Assembly (NCBI GenBank): GCA_965199945.1
Contig: OZ241354.1
Location: 4,092,001-4,156,000 of the forward strand
Reading direction: 5' to 3'
Length of the DNA stretch: 64,000 nucleotides
Source: VXYL01 sp965199945
GTDB lineage: Bacteria > Pseudomonadota > Gammaproteobacteria > Pseudomonadales > Azotimanducaceae
Shown piece after piece: positions 37,694-45,249 of this stretch (position 1 is its first letter; each line of letters starts with the position of its first letter). The notes below the pieces were generated by a model. The model was not told the DNA's origin. It ran no database searches and worked only from the letters and a program-made list of their open reading frames with translations. The position numbers were made by a program, and so were the translations under genes.

Positions 37694-38709
37694 CGACGCG
37701 ACTGCTCACGGAGACGTTGCGCGGTACGCCAACGCCGCGCCGCCCGGTGTGGATCATGCGCCAGGCCGGGCGCTATCTGCCGGAGTACCAGGCGCTGCGG
37801 GCGAAGCACGACTTCAAGGCGCTCTCCAAGTCGCCGGAGCTGGCGGCGCAAGTGACGCTGCTGCCAATGGCCCGATTTCCCTTGGACGCGGCCATCGTCT
37901 TCGCGGACATCATGAGCCCGCTGCCGGCGCTGGGCGTGAAGTTCGATTTCCAGCCCGGCCCCGTGATCGCCGAGCCGCTGCGCACCCAAGCGGCGGTGGA
38001 TGCGCTGCCGAACGTCGCGTCGGCGGCATTGGCGCCGGAAGTGATGGCGACCTTGCGCACCGTGCGCAGCGAGTTGCCGAAGGAAACCACTCTGCTCGGC
38101 TTTTGCGGCGCTCCGTGGACGCTGGCGGCGTATCTGGTGGAGGGCAAAGGCGTCAACGGCTTCCCAACGCTGCGCGCCTTCGCCCATCAAGCACCCGCCG
38201 CGTTGGACGCGCTGCTCGGCAAGCTCGCCGATGCGATGGCGCAGTATCTGATCGCCCAGCGGCAGGCAGGTGCGGACGCGGTGCAGATCTTCGACTCCTG
38301 GGCCGGCGCCCTCTCCCTCGCCGACTGGCAGCGCATCGTCCGCCCGCACCTGCTGCGGCTGCTGCAAACCGTCGGCGACGCGCAAGTGCCGCGCATCCTC
38401 TTCCTGCAGAACGCCCCGCACCTGCTCGACGCCTACGCCGAACTGCCAGCCGAGGCGCTGGCGGTGGACTGGCGCGTGGACATCGCGGCCTTGCAGCTGC
38501 AGCGACCTGGGCGTCCGGTGCAGGGCAATCTGGACCCGGCGGTGCTGCTCGCCGGCCCGGAAGCAACGCGACGGGAAACCGCTGAACTCTTACGGCGCAC
38601 GGCCCCCCGAGGCCACATCGTGAACCTCGGCCACGGCATCCTTCCACAAACGCCGCTGGACAGCGTGGCGGCGTTCGTGGAGGCGGTTCAGGACGAAGGC
38701 GGACGGTGA
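37690..38709 (+). CDS. hemE: Uroporphyrinogen decarboxylase
   Basis: A 339-residue cytosolic enzyme converting uroporphyrinogen III to coproporphyrinogen III. Signature motifs are RPVWIMRQAGRYLPEYQALR (N-terminal Arg/Gln substrate contacts), FADIMSPLPALGVKFDF with the catalytic Asp, GFCGAPWTLAAYLVEG, DAVQIFDSWAGALS and the C-terminal GHIVNLGHGILPQTPLDSV. GTG 37690 overlaps the response regulator stop. It is the last gene of the haem cluster. Confidence 0.96.
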   Translation: MTTRLLTETLRGTPTPRRPVWIMRQAGRYLPEYQALRAKHDFKALSKSPELAAQVTLLPMARFPLDAAIVFADIMSPLPALGVKFDFQPGPVIAEPLRTQAAVDALPNVASAALAPEVMATLRTVRSELPKETTLLGFCGAPWTLAAYLVEGKGVNGFPTLRAFAHQAPAALDALLGKLADAMAQYLIAQRQAGADAVQIFDSWAGALSLADWQRIVRPHLLRLLQTVGDAQVPRILFLQNAPHLLDAYAELPAEALAVDWRVDIAALQLQRPGRPVQGNLDPAVLLAGPEATRRETAELLRRTAPRGHIVNLGHGILPQTPLDSVAAFVEAVQDEGGR

Positions 38710-38873
38710 GCGCAAACGCGCTTGTCCGCGGTCCGAGGACAAGCGCCCTCTTCGATGTCCTCGAGCCGTCGCCCGGCGTCTCGCAGTTCCTTCCAGCCCA
38801 ACCCTCCAAGCGTCATGCCTGCACGGTGAGCTCGCAGTGCGGCAATGACCCCCTGCACCTTCTGCCTCTCCAT
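38688..38873 (-). CDS. Small ORF, possible fragment of an antitoxin
   Basis: A 61-codon frame beginning MERQKVQGVIAALRAHRAGM, with GGGGAAGG just upstream, and continuing TLGGLGWKELRDAGRR. To my eye the last stretch resembles C-terminal tails of some VapB/Phd-like antitoxins, but the frame then continues past the likely end into hemE's 3' end. It could be a fragment or chance. No toxin is adjacent. Confidence 0.3.
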   Translation of the reverse strand: MERQKVQGVIAALRAHRAGMTLGGLGWKELRDAGRRLEDIEEGACPRTADKRVCAHRPPSS

Positions 38874-38914
38874 GTGCTGACCTTCCCCTTACAACCGGCC
38901 CAACTATAGCCCAA

Positions 38915-38934
38915 CCGAGCTTACCGAAGCTCGG
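38915..38934. repeat. Perfect 8-bp inverted repeat between the small ORF and the CopG gene
   Basis: ccgagctt and aagctcgg enclose a 4-base loop (accg). It lies in the short divergent spacer between 38873 and 38998, followed by AT-rich tgtatatcggtgtcatacat. It may be an operator for the RHH protein or a transcript end; there is no U-tract. Confidence 0.4.
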
Positions 38935-38997
38935 CATGACTGTATATCGGTGTCATACATGCTACGGTTGGACTCGGACACAAGGCAAGGAACCCCG

Positions 38998-39378
38998 ATG
39001 CGGGTCAATGCAAGATTGGACGAAGGCAGAATGGCCAAGCTCCTACAGCTGCAATCGTCGATGCGCGTCAGCGCCAGCGAGATCGTCAAGCGCGCTTTGG
39101 ATCTGCTGCACAAGGAGCAATGCGAGGGCACGGGGGCGAGAACGAGAGCGCTCCTGACCAGCGACTTCGTGGGCTGCGCTCACGGTCGTCCGGAAGACCT
39201 GTCGAGCAGCTACAAGCAGCATCTGGCACACGCGTTTGAAGACAAGCATGGTTCCCGTAGGGCCCGTCGTCCTCATGAGGCTCCTCGTACTCTTCGGTCT
39301 CTCGATTCCACCAGCCGTAGCTCCAATCCGCAGTGTTTGCGGACGGCTCGACCGCCGATGCGCCGATCCAATGTTTGA
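38998..39378 (+). CDS. Orphan ribbon-helix-helix (CopG-like) antitoxin with abnormal C-terminus
   Basis: From ATG 38998 (AAGGA six bases upstream) it encodes MRVNARLDEGRMAKLLQLQS, SMRVSASEIVKRALDLLHKE and a conserved tail, SDFVGCAHGRPEDLSSSYKQ, HLAHAFEDKHGSR. The beta strand plus two helices is a CopG/RHH DNA-binding fold, and the GxxxGPEDLS-YK...KHG tail is typical of antitoxins preceding PIN-domain toxins. After KHGSR the frame continues 40 more residues of non-family sequence that is antisense to helicase debris. The usual stop, and the toxin gene that should follow, were therefore lost at a junction near 39250. Confidence 0.62.
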   Translation: MRVNARLDEGRMAKLLQLQSSMRVSASEIVKRALDLLHKEQCEGTGARTRALLTSDFVGCAHGRPEDLSSSYKQHLAHAFEDKHGSRRARRPHEAPRTLRSLDSTSRSSNPQCLRTARPPMRRSNV

Positions 39379-39650
39379 CTGGATTTTGCCACGGCTTCTG
39401 TTGAATCTTTACTTGGTAACGTAGCTGCCCGTCGTCAATGGTCGGCTGAATGATGACGACATCCACCGCCTGGCACCCGCCTTGCGATGGCAAACCGTTG
39501 AGCCTGGCTTGAATACTTGCTCGTAGCCCTTAGGTGCAGACGCGAGTTCCCGTTGGAGGGAGTCTGGGGCAAACTCAGCCAGTTCGTTCTTCACGCCGGC
39601 CGAGAGTTCTTCCAGTTCCTCGTCCTCGTCCGCATGTGCGCCTGCTACTA

Positions 39651-40869
39651 GTGTCTCAACCACTTTGGATTGATGGATAGAGGGACTTGAGCCTGATGCG
39701 GGCGTCGTCGGTCGTGAAGCGCCAGTCCACGCGGACGGAGTCGCGGTTGCGCCGCTCCTGCCACGCGGCCACCTCGCGGCGCAGGGAATCGCGGTCGGGG
39801 ATGCGCCGGTCCAGGCACTGCCGCGCCATGGCGCCGATCTCGATCTCCGCCATGTTCAGCCAGCTGCCGTGCCTGGGCGTGTAGTGGATCTCCAGCCGCC
39901 TGGCGATGCGCCGCGCCTCGGCCGGCTCGAACGCCGCGTACAGCGAACCGATCGCGTGGGTGTTGAGGTTGTCCATCACCAGCACGATGCGCTTGCCGGG
40001 GAAGTCCTCGTCCGCCAGCCGCCTGATCTCGTTCGCCCAGTCCGCCCTGGCGCGCCGCTCCGTCACCTCCGCGCGCCGCCAGCCCAGCAGCGGCGCGAAC
40101 AGCATGAACAGGTTGCTCGTGCCGTTGCGCTCGTACTCGCAGTCCTGCTTCTCCGCATCCCCGGGCCGCGCCGGCAGCGGCTCGCGCGTCTCCTTGACGT
40201 GCTGCCTGCCCGCCTCGTCCATGCACACGAGCACCTCGTCCTCCTCGAACTCCCGCTGGTAGACGTCCAGCACGTCCTCCATCGCCGCGACGTAGCTGGC
40301 GTCCTGCTTCGGCGGAATGCACCAGCATTCCTTCAGCCACGGCTTGAGGCGGTTTTTTTTAGCGTCTGGCGCACCGTCTCCGTGCCTACGGACTCCACCA
40401 CCTCCAGCTCCACCAGCCGGTCCGCCAGCAGCCGCAGCGTCCACCTCGCGCGGCCTTCCGGCGGCTCCCCGCACGCGATCGCCACCAGCCGCGCCTCCGC
40501 CTCGCCGTCCAGCACCTTGCTGCGCCGCCGCAGCTGCTTGCGCGGGTTCAGCGCCGACTCCAGGCCCTCCTCCACGCAGCGCCGCCGCACCCGCTCGACG
40601 GTCGCCCTTCCCACCGACAGCGCATCGGCCACCTCCGTGTCGGTGCGCCGTTCGCCCGCGGACTCGTCGCACATCAGCAGAACGCGCGCCCGCGTCTGCT
40701 TCCGCGCCGCACACTTCCCTCGCGAAACGAGCGACTTCAACTCCTCCCGCTCGTCCCCCGAAAGAACCACCCGGTACTTCTTCCGCATCTCGAACCTCCC
40801 TGTTCGACTCTCTCGCAACCCACACGACCTTACGCCTCAAACTCCATCAATGCAAAGCGGTTGCTACAC
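39651..40869 (-). mobile_element. IS630-family insertion sequence, copy 1
   Basis: A 1219-bp element flanked by TA (39649-39650 and 40870-40871), the family target duplication. The ends read GTGTAGCAACC at the transposase-proximal side and GTGTCTCAACC at the other, extending to imperfect inverted repeats of about 26 bp. It carries one transposase in two frames. It lies inside the helicase pseudogene, in inverse orientation to copy 2 at 56866-58084. Confidence 0.93.
39656..40788 (-). CDS. IS630 transposase, two frames joined by -1 frameshift (copy 1)
   Basis: The first frame runs from ATG 40788 (GGGAGG upstream) to a stop at 40333 and encodes the helix-turn-helix half: MRKKYRVVLSGDEREELKSL, then VADALSVGRATVERVRRRC. 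The second frame, to 39656, encodes the DDE catalytic half: VLVCMDEAGRQHV, KRIVLVMDNLNTH, and HGSWLNMAEIEIG, supplying D, D and E. The frames are linked by a run of eight A in the mRNA (T8 at 40353-40360), where a -1 slip gives ...QTLKKNRLKPWLKE. Programmed -1 frameshifting is common in IS630 elements. Confidence 0.9.
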
Positions 40870-41204
40870 TAGGCGATCCATCAAATGGTCGAATTCCCAG
40901 AAGATGCGTTCAGTTAGTCGAAGGCTGCCATAGGTCTCGTCGAAAATCGCAACACAGCCACTTGGCACACCACCGCCCTCCCAACGTTGAACAGATATGT
41001 TAGACCACGAAGCGCCCACATCCTGCCCCGTGACACTGTATTCCCTGACAAATACGTCACGCAACTTTGTGACGAACGACCGTTTGTCGGCCGCCCTAAA
41101 CCAAGGTTGATCTATACATAGTACGACTCCCGTGGTTCGGAAATTGCGCGACTGCGCACGCAGGTTGGGGATCGACTTGTTGCAGATCCGTGTAGTCGAG
41201 GTAC

Positions 41205-41525
41205 TTACCGTCTTGATTGACGTAACCTTAGGTCGAACACGTCCTCCCGTGTCCGTCCATGGCGAGTGGCAACGTCAGCGATGGAGTCTAGCTCGCCGCC
41301 CTCCAAACGGACCACTCGGACGCCGCGCACTCGCTCGACATTCTCCACAGCGGAAGAGACCGCGGCATCAAAGCTGGCGGCATCGCGGTCGAAATCGATG
41401 AACTGGACGCCACCGGTGCTGCCCACCAATGCGTCGTTGCAGCCCGCCTCGAAAAGGCGGTCGACCACTGCCTCGTCCTGCAGGTCCGCGCCCTCAACGA
41501 CTAGTCTGAAGTGGTGGGTCGGCAC
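41205..41525 (-). CDS. Small predicted HTH protein, second gene of a HicA-like pair
   Basis: A 106-residue protein from GTG 41525 with AGGAGG eight bases upstream. It begins PTHHFRLVVEGADLQDEAVV, then GSTGGVQFIDFDRDAASFDA and ADVATRHGRTREDVF, the last a predicted C-terminal helix-turn-helix. I recognise the same layout in uncharacterised proteins often coded beside HicA-like small proteins. The C-terminus is cut: after RTREDV the expected HTH recognition helix is replaced by DLRLRQSRR, at the junction with helicase debris. The gene follows the HicA-like gene by 12 bases. Confidence 0.6.
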   Translation of the reverse strand: MPTHHFRLVVEGADLQDEAVVDRLFEAGCNDALVGSTGGVQFIDFDRDAASFDAAVSSAVENVERVRGVRVVRLEGGELDSIADVATRHGRTREDVFDLRLRQSRR

Positions 41526-41537
41526 TTCGGCTACCTC

Positions 41538-41786
41538 CTATCTGCGTTTGGCGGTTTCATGGCCGTGCGGACACCTGCGGATCAGCCGCCGTAGCTGTTT
41601 GGCGTGGTCAACCGGGTTGCGGGGAGTCGACCAGATCGACGCTTGGCAGCGAACTCGCTTTTCCTCGCCACAATCCATGATGCCCCACCGATGTCCCGAC
41701 GAAGTGGGCGTAACCCGCCAGCCGGCAGCTTCGGCCTCTACAAGCGCCGCCTCCACATCCTTCTTTGAGTGTCTGGCCCGCGCCAT
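41538..41786 (-). CDS. HicA-like small protein (putative RNA-binding toxin-fold)
   Basis: An 82-residue protein. MARARHSKKDVEAALVEAEA, GWRVTPTSSGHRWGIMDC and SIWSTPRNPVDHAKQLRRLI match a widespread family of about 80-100 residues with a HicA-like double-strand-RNA-binding fold: the catalytic-position His sits in SGHRWG, with a GW-V preceding. Members occur beside an HTH partner in a toxin-antitoxin-like pair, as here. The ISKra4 element inserted 44 bases upstream probably separates it from its original promoter. Toxin activity is not established. Confidence 0.62.
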   Translation of the reverse strand: MARARHSKKDVEAALVEAEAAGWRVTPTSSGHRWGIMDCGEEKRVRCQASIWSTPRNPVDHAKQLRRLIRRCPHGHETAKRR

Positions 41787-41830
41787 GTTGGCAGAATACA
41801 GCATCGAAGGGCAACATCGAGAGGGTGGGT

Positions 41831-43357
41831 GGGTGTGCGACGTTTTAGTGCGCTAGGCGCTCCGGCGCGGGGATTGGCGGTCCGCGACGCTGTCGCCAGA
41901 AGTCGTCGTACAGTCCGCTGCGGATGCAGGCGCGCAGGGGCAGGATGTCGTTGGCGCCGGCCCTGCTCCAGCGCATGCCGCCGCGTTTGAAGCGGGCGGC
42001 GACCAGCGTGCCGCAGGAGCTTTCGACCACGCCCGAGCCGACCAGCAGCCCCATGGCGCGGTAGCGCGGATAGCGCATCCGGCTGCGGTTGTTCACGAAG
42101 TAGCCGATGGCCTTGTCGGCGGCCGGCTCGCCGGCGTGCCGGCGCAGTTCGCGCAGCACGTCCTTGATGCGTCCCTCGGAGAGCGCCGCGCAGACCTTCT
42201 CCGACCACGCCCGGCACTGCCGCGCGCCGGCGCCGTGCACGGCGCGCCCGACCTCCCACAGCCGCTCGCGGGCGTGCCAGATGTCGACGATGCAGACGGC
42301 GTTCGGGAACAGTTCCGCGGCGGTGTTCCAGATCCACTTCGCGCCGTCCCCGACCACCACCTGCCGCTTCGCCGCCGCGAACCCGAACCGCTGCGCCGCC
42401 CGCCACAGCCGCTGCGCGAACGGCGACGGCTGCGGGTCGGCGTCCTTCGAACGCGCGCTGTCGATCGCCGCCGTGTGCCGCGCCGAACCCGCGTCCCGCT
42501 CCGGCAGGCCGGTCCTCGGACTCCGCTCCGCCGTGTGGAACACCGCCACCTTCGCCTCCCGCGTCTTCGCCGGCTGGCCGTCCTCCCCCGTGCCGGCGTC
42601 CCGCCGCACCATCGGCACGCCCGTGCCGTCCGGACTGCAGTACATCGTCTCCGCCGGCGCCTCGGCCAGCCCCGGCGCCGACCGGTCCCACGCCGCGATC
42701 TCCCGCCCCGCCTGCTTCGCCGCCCGCTCCGCGCGCTTCGCCGTCGCCCAGACCCCGGCCTGCCGGCCCAGACTCTCCGCCGCCTTCGCGAAGCTCTTCT
42801 CCGACGCCTCCTCCGCCAGCGCCCGCAGCGCCGCCGGCGTCAGCCGGACGCCAGCCCGCCCCGCCACCCCCAGCGCGCGGTCCAGCGGATGCGCCCCGCC
42901 CTTCGCGCACGGGCACGTCCAGTAGCCGCGCTTCAACTCCAGGCGGCCCAGCAGCGACAGCGGCGACAGCGCGCGCGTGCCCCGGCGATGCATCCTCGCG
43001 CCGCACCCCTCGCACAACGGCGCGTCCAACTCCCCGTCCAGCTCCGACAGCACCTCCGACGCGCCCCGCGCCGCGCCGCGCAGAACCGCCCCGCGCAGAT
43101 CCTCCTCGAACTCCAGGCAGCCCCGTCCGCTCCCCAGCATCTCCCGGCAACGCTCCCGGAACTCCGGCGACGACGCCAGCAGCATCCGAACGCCGTCTCC
43201 CAGAAACGCCCACGCCTCCTTGCGTTCCAGCGCCTCCCGCGCCAACATCCCGTCCGTCATCGCGATTCCGTCCGCTTTGGTTGTCGATACCCTCAGCATA
43301 TGCCGGAATCGCGATGGCCCCTTCAACCCTCCCAGCGCACTAAAACGTCGCACACCC
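41831..43357 (-). mobile_element. ISKra4-family insertion sequence with 24-bp TIRs and 9-bp target duplication
   Basis: A 1527-bp element. Its terminal inverted repeats are identical over 24 bp (41831-41854 and 43334-43357, starting GGGTGTGCGACG). It is bounded by the direct repeat agggtgggt at 41822-41830 and 43358-43366, a 9-bp target-site duplication. One complete transposase gene fills it, its stop codon lying inside the left repeat. Perfect ends and intact target duplication indicate recent insertion. Confidence 0.93.
41845..43260 (-). CDS. ISKra4-family transposase
   Basis: A 471-residue transposase. An N-terminal zinc-ribbon-like region, CEGCGARMHRRGTR with YWTCPCAKGG, precedes a DDE core: YCSPDGTGVPMVRRD (first Asp), VVVGDGAKWIWNTAAELFPN (second Asp), IVDIWHARERLWEV, and GLLVGSGVVESSCGTLVAAR (Glu). 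The C-terminus KRGGMRWSRAGANDILPLRA is typical of ISKra4 transposases. ATG 43260 begins TDGMLAREALERKEAW. The last codon, His, and TAA are contributed by the terminal inverted repeat. Confidence 0.9.
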   Translation of the reverse strand: MTDGMLAREALERKEAWAFLGDGVRMLLASSPEFRERCREMLGSGRGCLEFEEDLRGAVLRGAARGASEVLSELDGELDAPLCEGCGARMHRRGTRALSPLSLLGRLELKRGYWTCPCAKGGAHPLDRALGVAGRAGVRLTPAALRALAEEASEKSFAKAAESLGRQAGVWATAKRAERAAKQAGREIAAWDRSAPGLAEAPAETMYCSPDGTGVPMVRRDAGTGEDGQPAKTREAKVAVFHTAERSPRTGLPERDAGSARHTAAIDSARSKDADPQPSPFAQRLWRAAQRFGFAAAKRQVVVGDGAKWIWNTAAELFPNAVCIVDIWHARERLWEVGRAVHGAGARQCRAWSEKVCAALSEGRIKDVLRELRRHAGEPAADKAIGYFVNNRSRMRYPRYRAMGLLVGSGVVESSCGTLVAARFKRGGMRWSRAGANDILPLRACIRSGLYDDFWRQRRGPPIPAPERLAH

Positions 43358-43415
43358 AGGGTGGGTCTTGCAGACGGTTTCACGAGGACAGCGCACGGTG
43401 ACCGATGGCATGGCA

Positions 43416-43446
43416 GCATTCGCGATCCGTCCAAGACGCTGCTCTT
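43416..43446 (+). repeat. 31-bp copy of the start of the haem-linked histidine kinase gene
   Basis: These 31 bases are identical to 35815-35845, inside the first codons of the kinase gene at 35808. The preceding ggcatggca is also shared, apart from one base. No kinase follows; the sequence then runs into the 3' end of the ABC gene. The rest of 43358-43459 has no gene I can see. Confidence 0.8.
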
Positions 43447-43459
43447 GCGAGCGGCATGG

Positions 43460-44161
43460 TCAAGGCACCATGCGCCCGGCGGCGAGGGTGACGCGCTCGC
43501 CGCAGCGTTGCGCCAACCCGGCGTCGTGGGTGACCAGCACCAGCGTCGTGCCGGTTTCGCGGTTGAGGTCGAACAGCAGGTCCGAAACTCTTTCGCCAGT
43601 TGCCGTGTCCAGGTTGCCGGTCGGTTCGTCCGCGAAGAGCACCTTGGGCCCGCAAGCGAAAGCGCGGGCGATGGCCACGCGCTGCTGTTCGCCGCCGGAG
43701 AGCTGGCGTGGATAATGGGTCCAGCGGGCGTCGAGGCCCACCCGGGCCAGGAACTCGCGCGCTTCGCGTCGGGCATCGGTGTCGCCGAGCCGCCGCGAGC
43801 CGCGAGCGGCGCTGCCGCGCAGTTCCAGCGGCAGCATGACGTTCTCCAACGCGGTCAAGCTGTCGATCAGCTGGAAGGATTGGAACACGAAGCCCACGCA
43901 GCGGGCGCGCACCCGGGCGCGGGCTTCTTCGTCGAGTTCGGTGATCCGATCGCCGTCCAGCCAGACGTCGCCGGCGGTCGGCAGATCGAGGCCGGCGAGG
44001 ATGCCGAGCAGCGTCGTCTTGCCGGAACCGGATTCGCCGACGATGGCCACCTGGGTGCCTTCGGAAACGTCGAGGCTCACGTCCTCAAGGATGGTGAGCG
44101 ACCCCTCGACGGTGGGTACGCGCTTGACCAAGCCGTTGGCGCACAGTATGGGTGACGGCAT
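43460..44161 (-). CDS. ABC transporter ATP-binding protein, YbbA/LolD-like
   Basis: A 233-residue ATPase. Walker A GESGSGKTT, Q-loop VFQSFQLIDSLTALENV, signature LSGGEQQRVAIARAF, Walker B KVLFADEPTGNLD and H-loop VTHD are all present. This subclass (MacB/LolD type) partners FtsX-like permeases and acts in lipoprotein or exported-factor handling. In Gammaproteobacteria ybbA lies divergent from tesA, exactly as here, but the usual permease gene ybbP is missing downstream: the gene is followed by the ISKra4 element region. ATG 44161 has GGAGAG upstream. Its start codon shares bases with the tesA start. Confidence 0.88.
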   Translation of the reverse strand: MPSPILCANGLVKRVPTVEGSLTILEDVSLDVSEGTQVAIVGESGSGKTTLLGILAGLDLPTAGDVWLDGDRITELDEEARARVRARCVGFVFQSFQLIDSLTALENVMLPLELRGSAARGSRRLGDTDARREAREFLARVGLDARWTHYPRQLSGGEQQRVAIARAFACGPKVLFADEPTGNLDTATGERVSDLLFDLNRETGTTLVLVTHDAGLAQRCGERVTLAAGRMVP

Positions 44162-44834
44162 GCAGCGTCTCTCCAAATGGCCTCTGTCGATGAGGTTGCT
44201 GGCGGCAGCCGTGGTCGTCTGCGCCATTGCGCTCGGCACGGCAATGGCCGACGAGCCCGCGCGCGCCCACAAGGGCGGCACCGTGTTGGTGGTGGGCGAC
44301 AGTATAAGCGCCGCCTACGGCATGCAAGCCGAAGAGGGTTGGGTCCACCTGCTGCGCGAACGGCTGCGCGGACGCGCCGAGGTGGTGAACGCCAGCATCA
44401 GCGGCGACACCACCGGCGGCGGCATGGCGCGGCTGGGCAGGACCCTCGACGAGCACGAGCCGGACGTCGTCGTCATCGAACTCGGCGGCAACGACGGTCT
44501 GCGCGGCTATCCGGTGCAGACCATCCGCGCCAACTTGCTGGCCATGGCGCAAGCCGTCGTCGACGCCGGCGCCAAGCCAATCCTGGCCGGCATGCAGATT
44601 CCGCCGAACTACGGCCCAGCCTACACGGATGCCTTCCGCCGCATGTACGCCGAAGTCGCCGCCGCTTCCGGCGCCGGCCTGGTGCCCTTCCTGCTCGAAG
44701 GCGTCGCCACGGAAAGAAACCTGATGCAGCGCGACGGCATCCACCCCACGGCGGGAGCGCAGCCACGCCTGTTGGACAATGTGTGGCCGGTACTTGCTGG
44801 CTTCTTCGAGAGCGCGGAACCCTCAAGCGAGTAG
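44160..44834 (+). CDS. tesA: Arylesterase / multifunctional thioesterase I
   Basis: A 224-residue exported SGNH hydrolase. A signal peptide (RLLAAAVVVCAIALGTAMA) precedes block I VVGDSISAAYG (Ser), block II NASISGDTTGGG (Gly), block III LGGNDGLRGYP (Asn) and block V RDGIHPTAGAQ (Asp-His). Length and motifs match TesA-type esterases and lysophospholipase L1. I chose ATG 44160, which overlaps the start codon of the divergent ATPase gene on the palindrome GCATGC; ATG 44190 is an alternative and would leave a small spacer. Confidence 0.93.
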   Translation: MQRLSKWPLSMRLLAAAVVVCAIALGTAMADEPARAHKGGTVLVVGDSISAAYGMQAEEGWVHLLRERLRGRAEVVNASISGDTTGGGMARLGRTLDEHEPDVVVIELGGNDGLRGYPVQTIRANLLAMAQAVVDAGAKPILAGMQIPPNYGPAYTDAFRRMYAEVAAASGAGLVPFLLEGVATERNLMQRDGIHPTAGAQPRLLDNVWPVLAGFFESAEPSSE

Positions 44835-44893
44835 ACGGCGCGGTTCGAGCTAGGCTCGCCGCAACGAACGCCGGCTGGTCCGGCAAGCGCGGA

Positions 44894-45157
44894 TCAGCTC
44901 GCCGCCCGCGCTTGGGCGAGCTTCGGAATGCGAAACAAATCGACCAGCACCCAAGCGACCGAGATCCAGATGGTGAAGAAGCCGATGGCGATGACCATCA
45001 AGGCCACCGAGGCCAGCGTGACCAGCAGCAGCGCCACCGCGGTGCCCCTTTCGTTCAAGTAGAAGCGGTGCGCCCCGACGAGGCCCAGCAGCGCGCACAA
45101 GACGTAGGCGACGGCCATGTGCCGCTCGGCGCTTCGCGGTTGGTCGGTTCGAGGCAT
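44894..45157 (-). CDS. TM2-domain membrane protein
   Basis: An 87-residue protein with two hydrophobic helices. The TM2 signature is visible as ALLGLVGAHRFYLNERGTAVA (short polar loop G-HRFY) followed by TLASVALMVIAIGFFTIWIS. The C-terminus VLVDLFRIPKL (W-L-D-l-f-riP) is also characteristic. The family is found widely with no agreed function. It is a single gene, convergent with tesA. Confidence 0.83.
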   Translation of the reverse strand: MPRTDQPRSAERHMAVAYVLCALLGLVGAHRFYLNERGTAVALLLVTLASVALMVIAIGFFTIWISVAWVLVDLFRIPKLAQARAAS

Positions 45158-45249
45158 CGAGGATTCCGTTCAGTACCGCCAGCAGCCAGTATAGGCTTAG
45201 CGCAAGCGAGACGTGCATTGCGATGCCGCCAGTGCCGCTAGGAGAGTCG

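Larger units (their letters stand above)
39240..41215 (-). pseudogene. Remnant of a DUF1998-type DEAD/DEAH helicase, split by IS630 and frameshifted
   Basis: Two reverse-strand segments belong together. The upstream part (about 41215-40870) reads TTGVVLCIDQPWFRAADKRS, REYSVTGQDVGASWSN and GCVAIFDETYGSLRLTERIF, ending WEFDHLMDRL. The part beyond the IS (39650-39490) reads AGAHADEDEELEELSAGVKN, continuing to EQVFKPGSTVCHRK. Removing the IS (39651-40869) and one TA copy joins them in frame as MDRLVAGAHAD. A further frameshift near 39480 leads to VDVVIIQPTIDDGQLRYQVK and NTADWSYGWWNRETEEYEE. Another frameshift is likely near 41145. The DETYGSLRLT segment resembles the DUF1998 C-terminal region of helicases in defence clusters. 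The ATPase core is gone. Confidence 0.6.
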
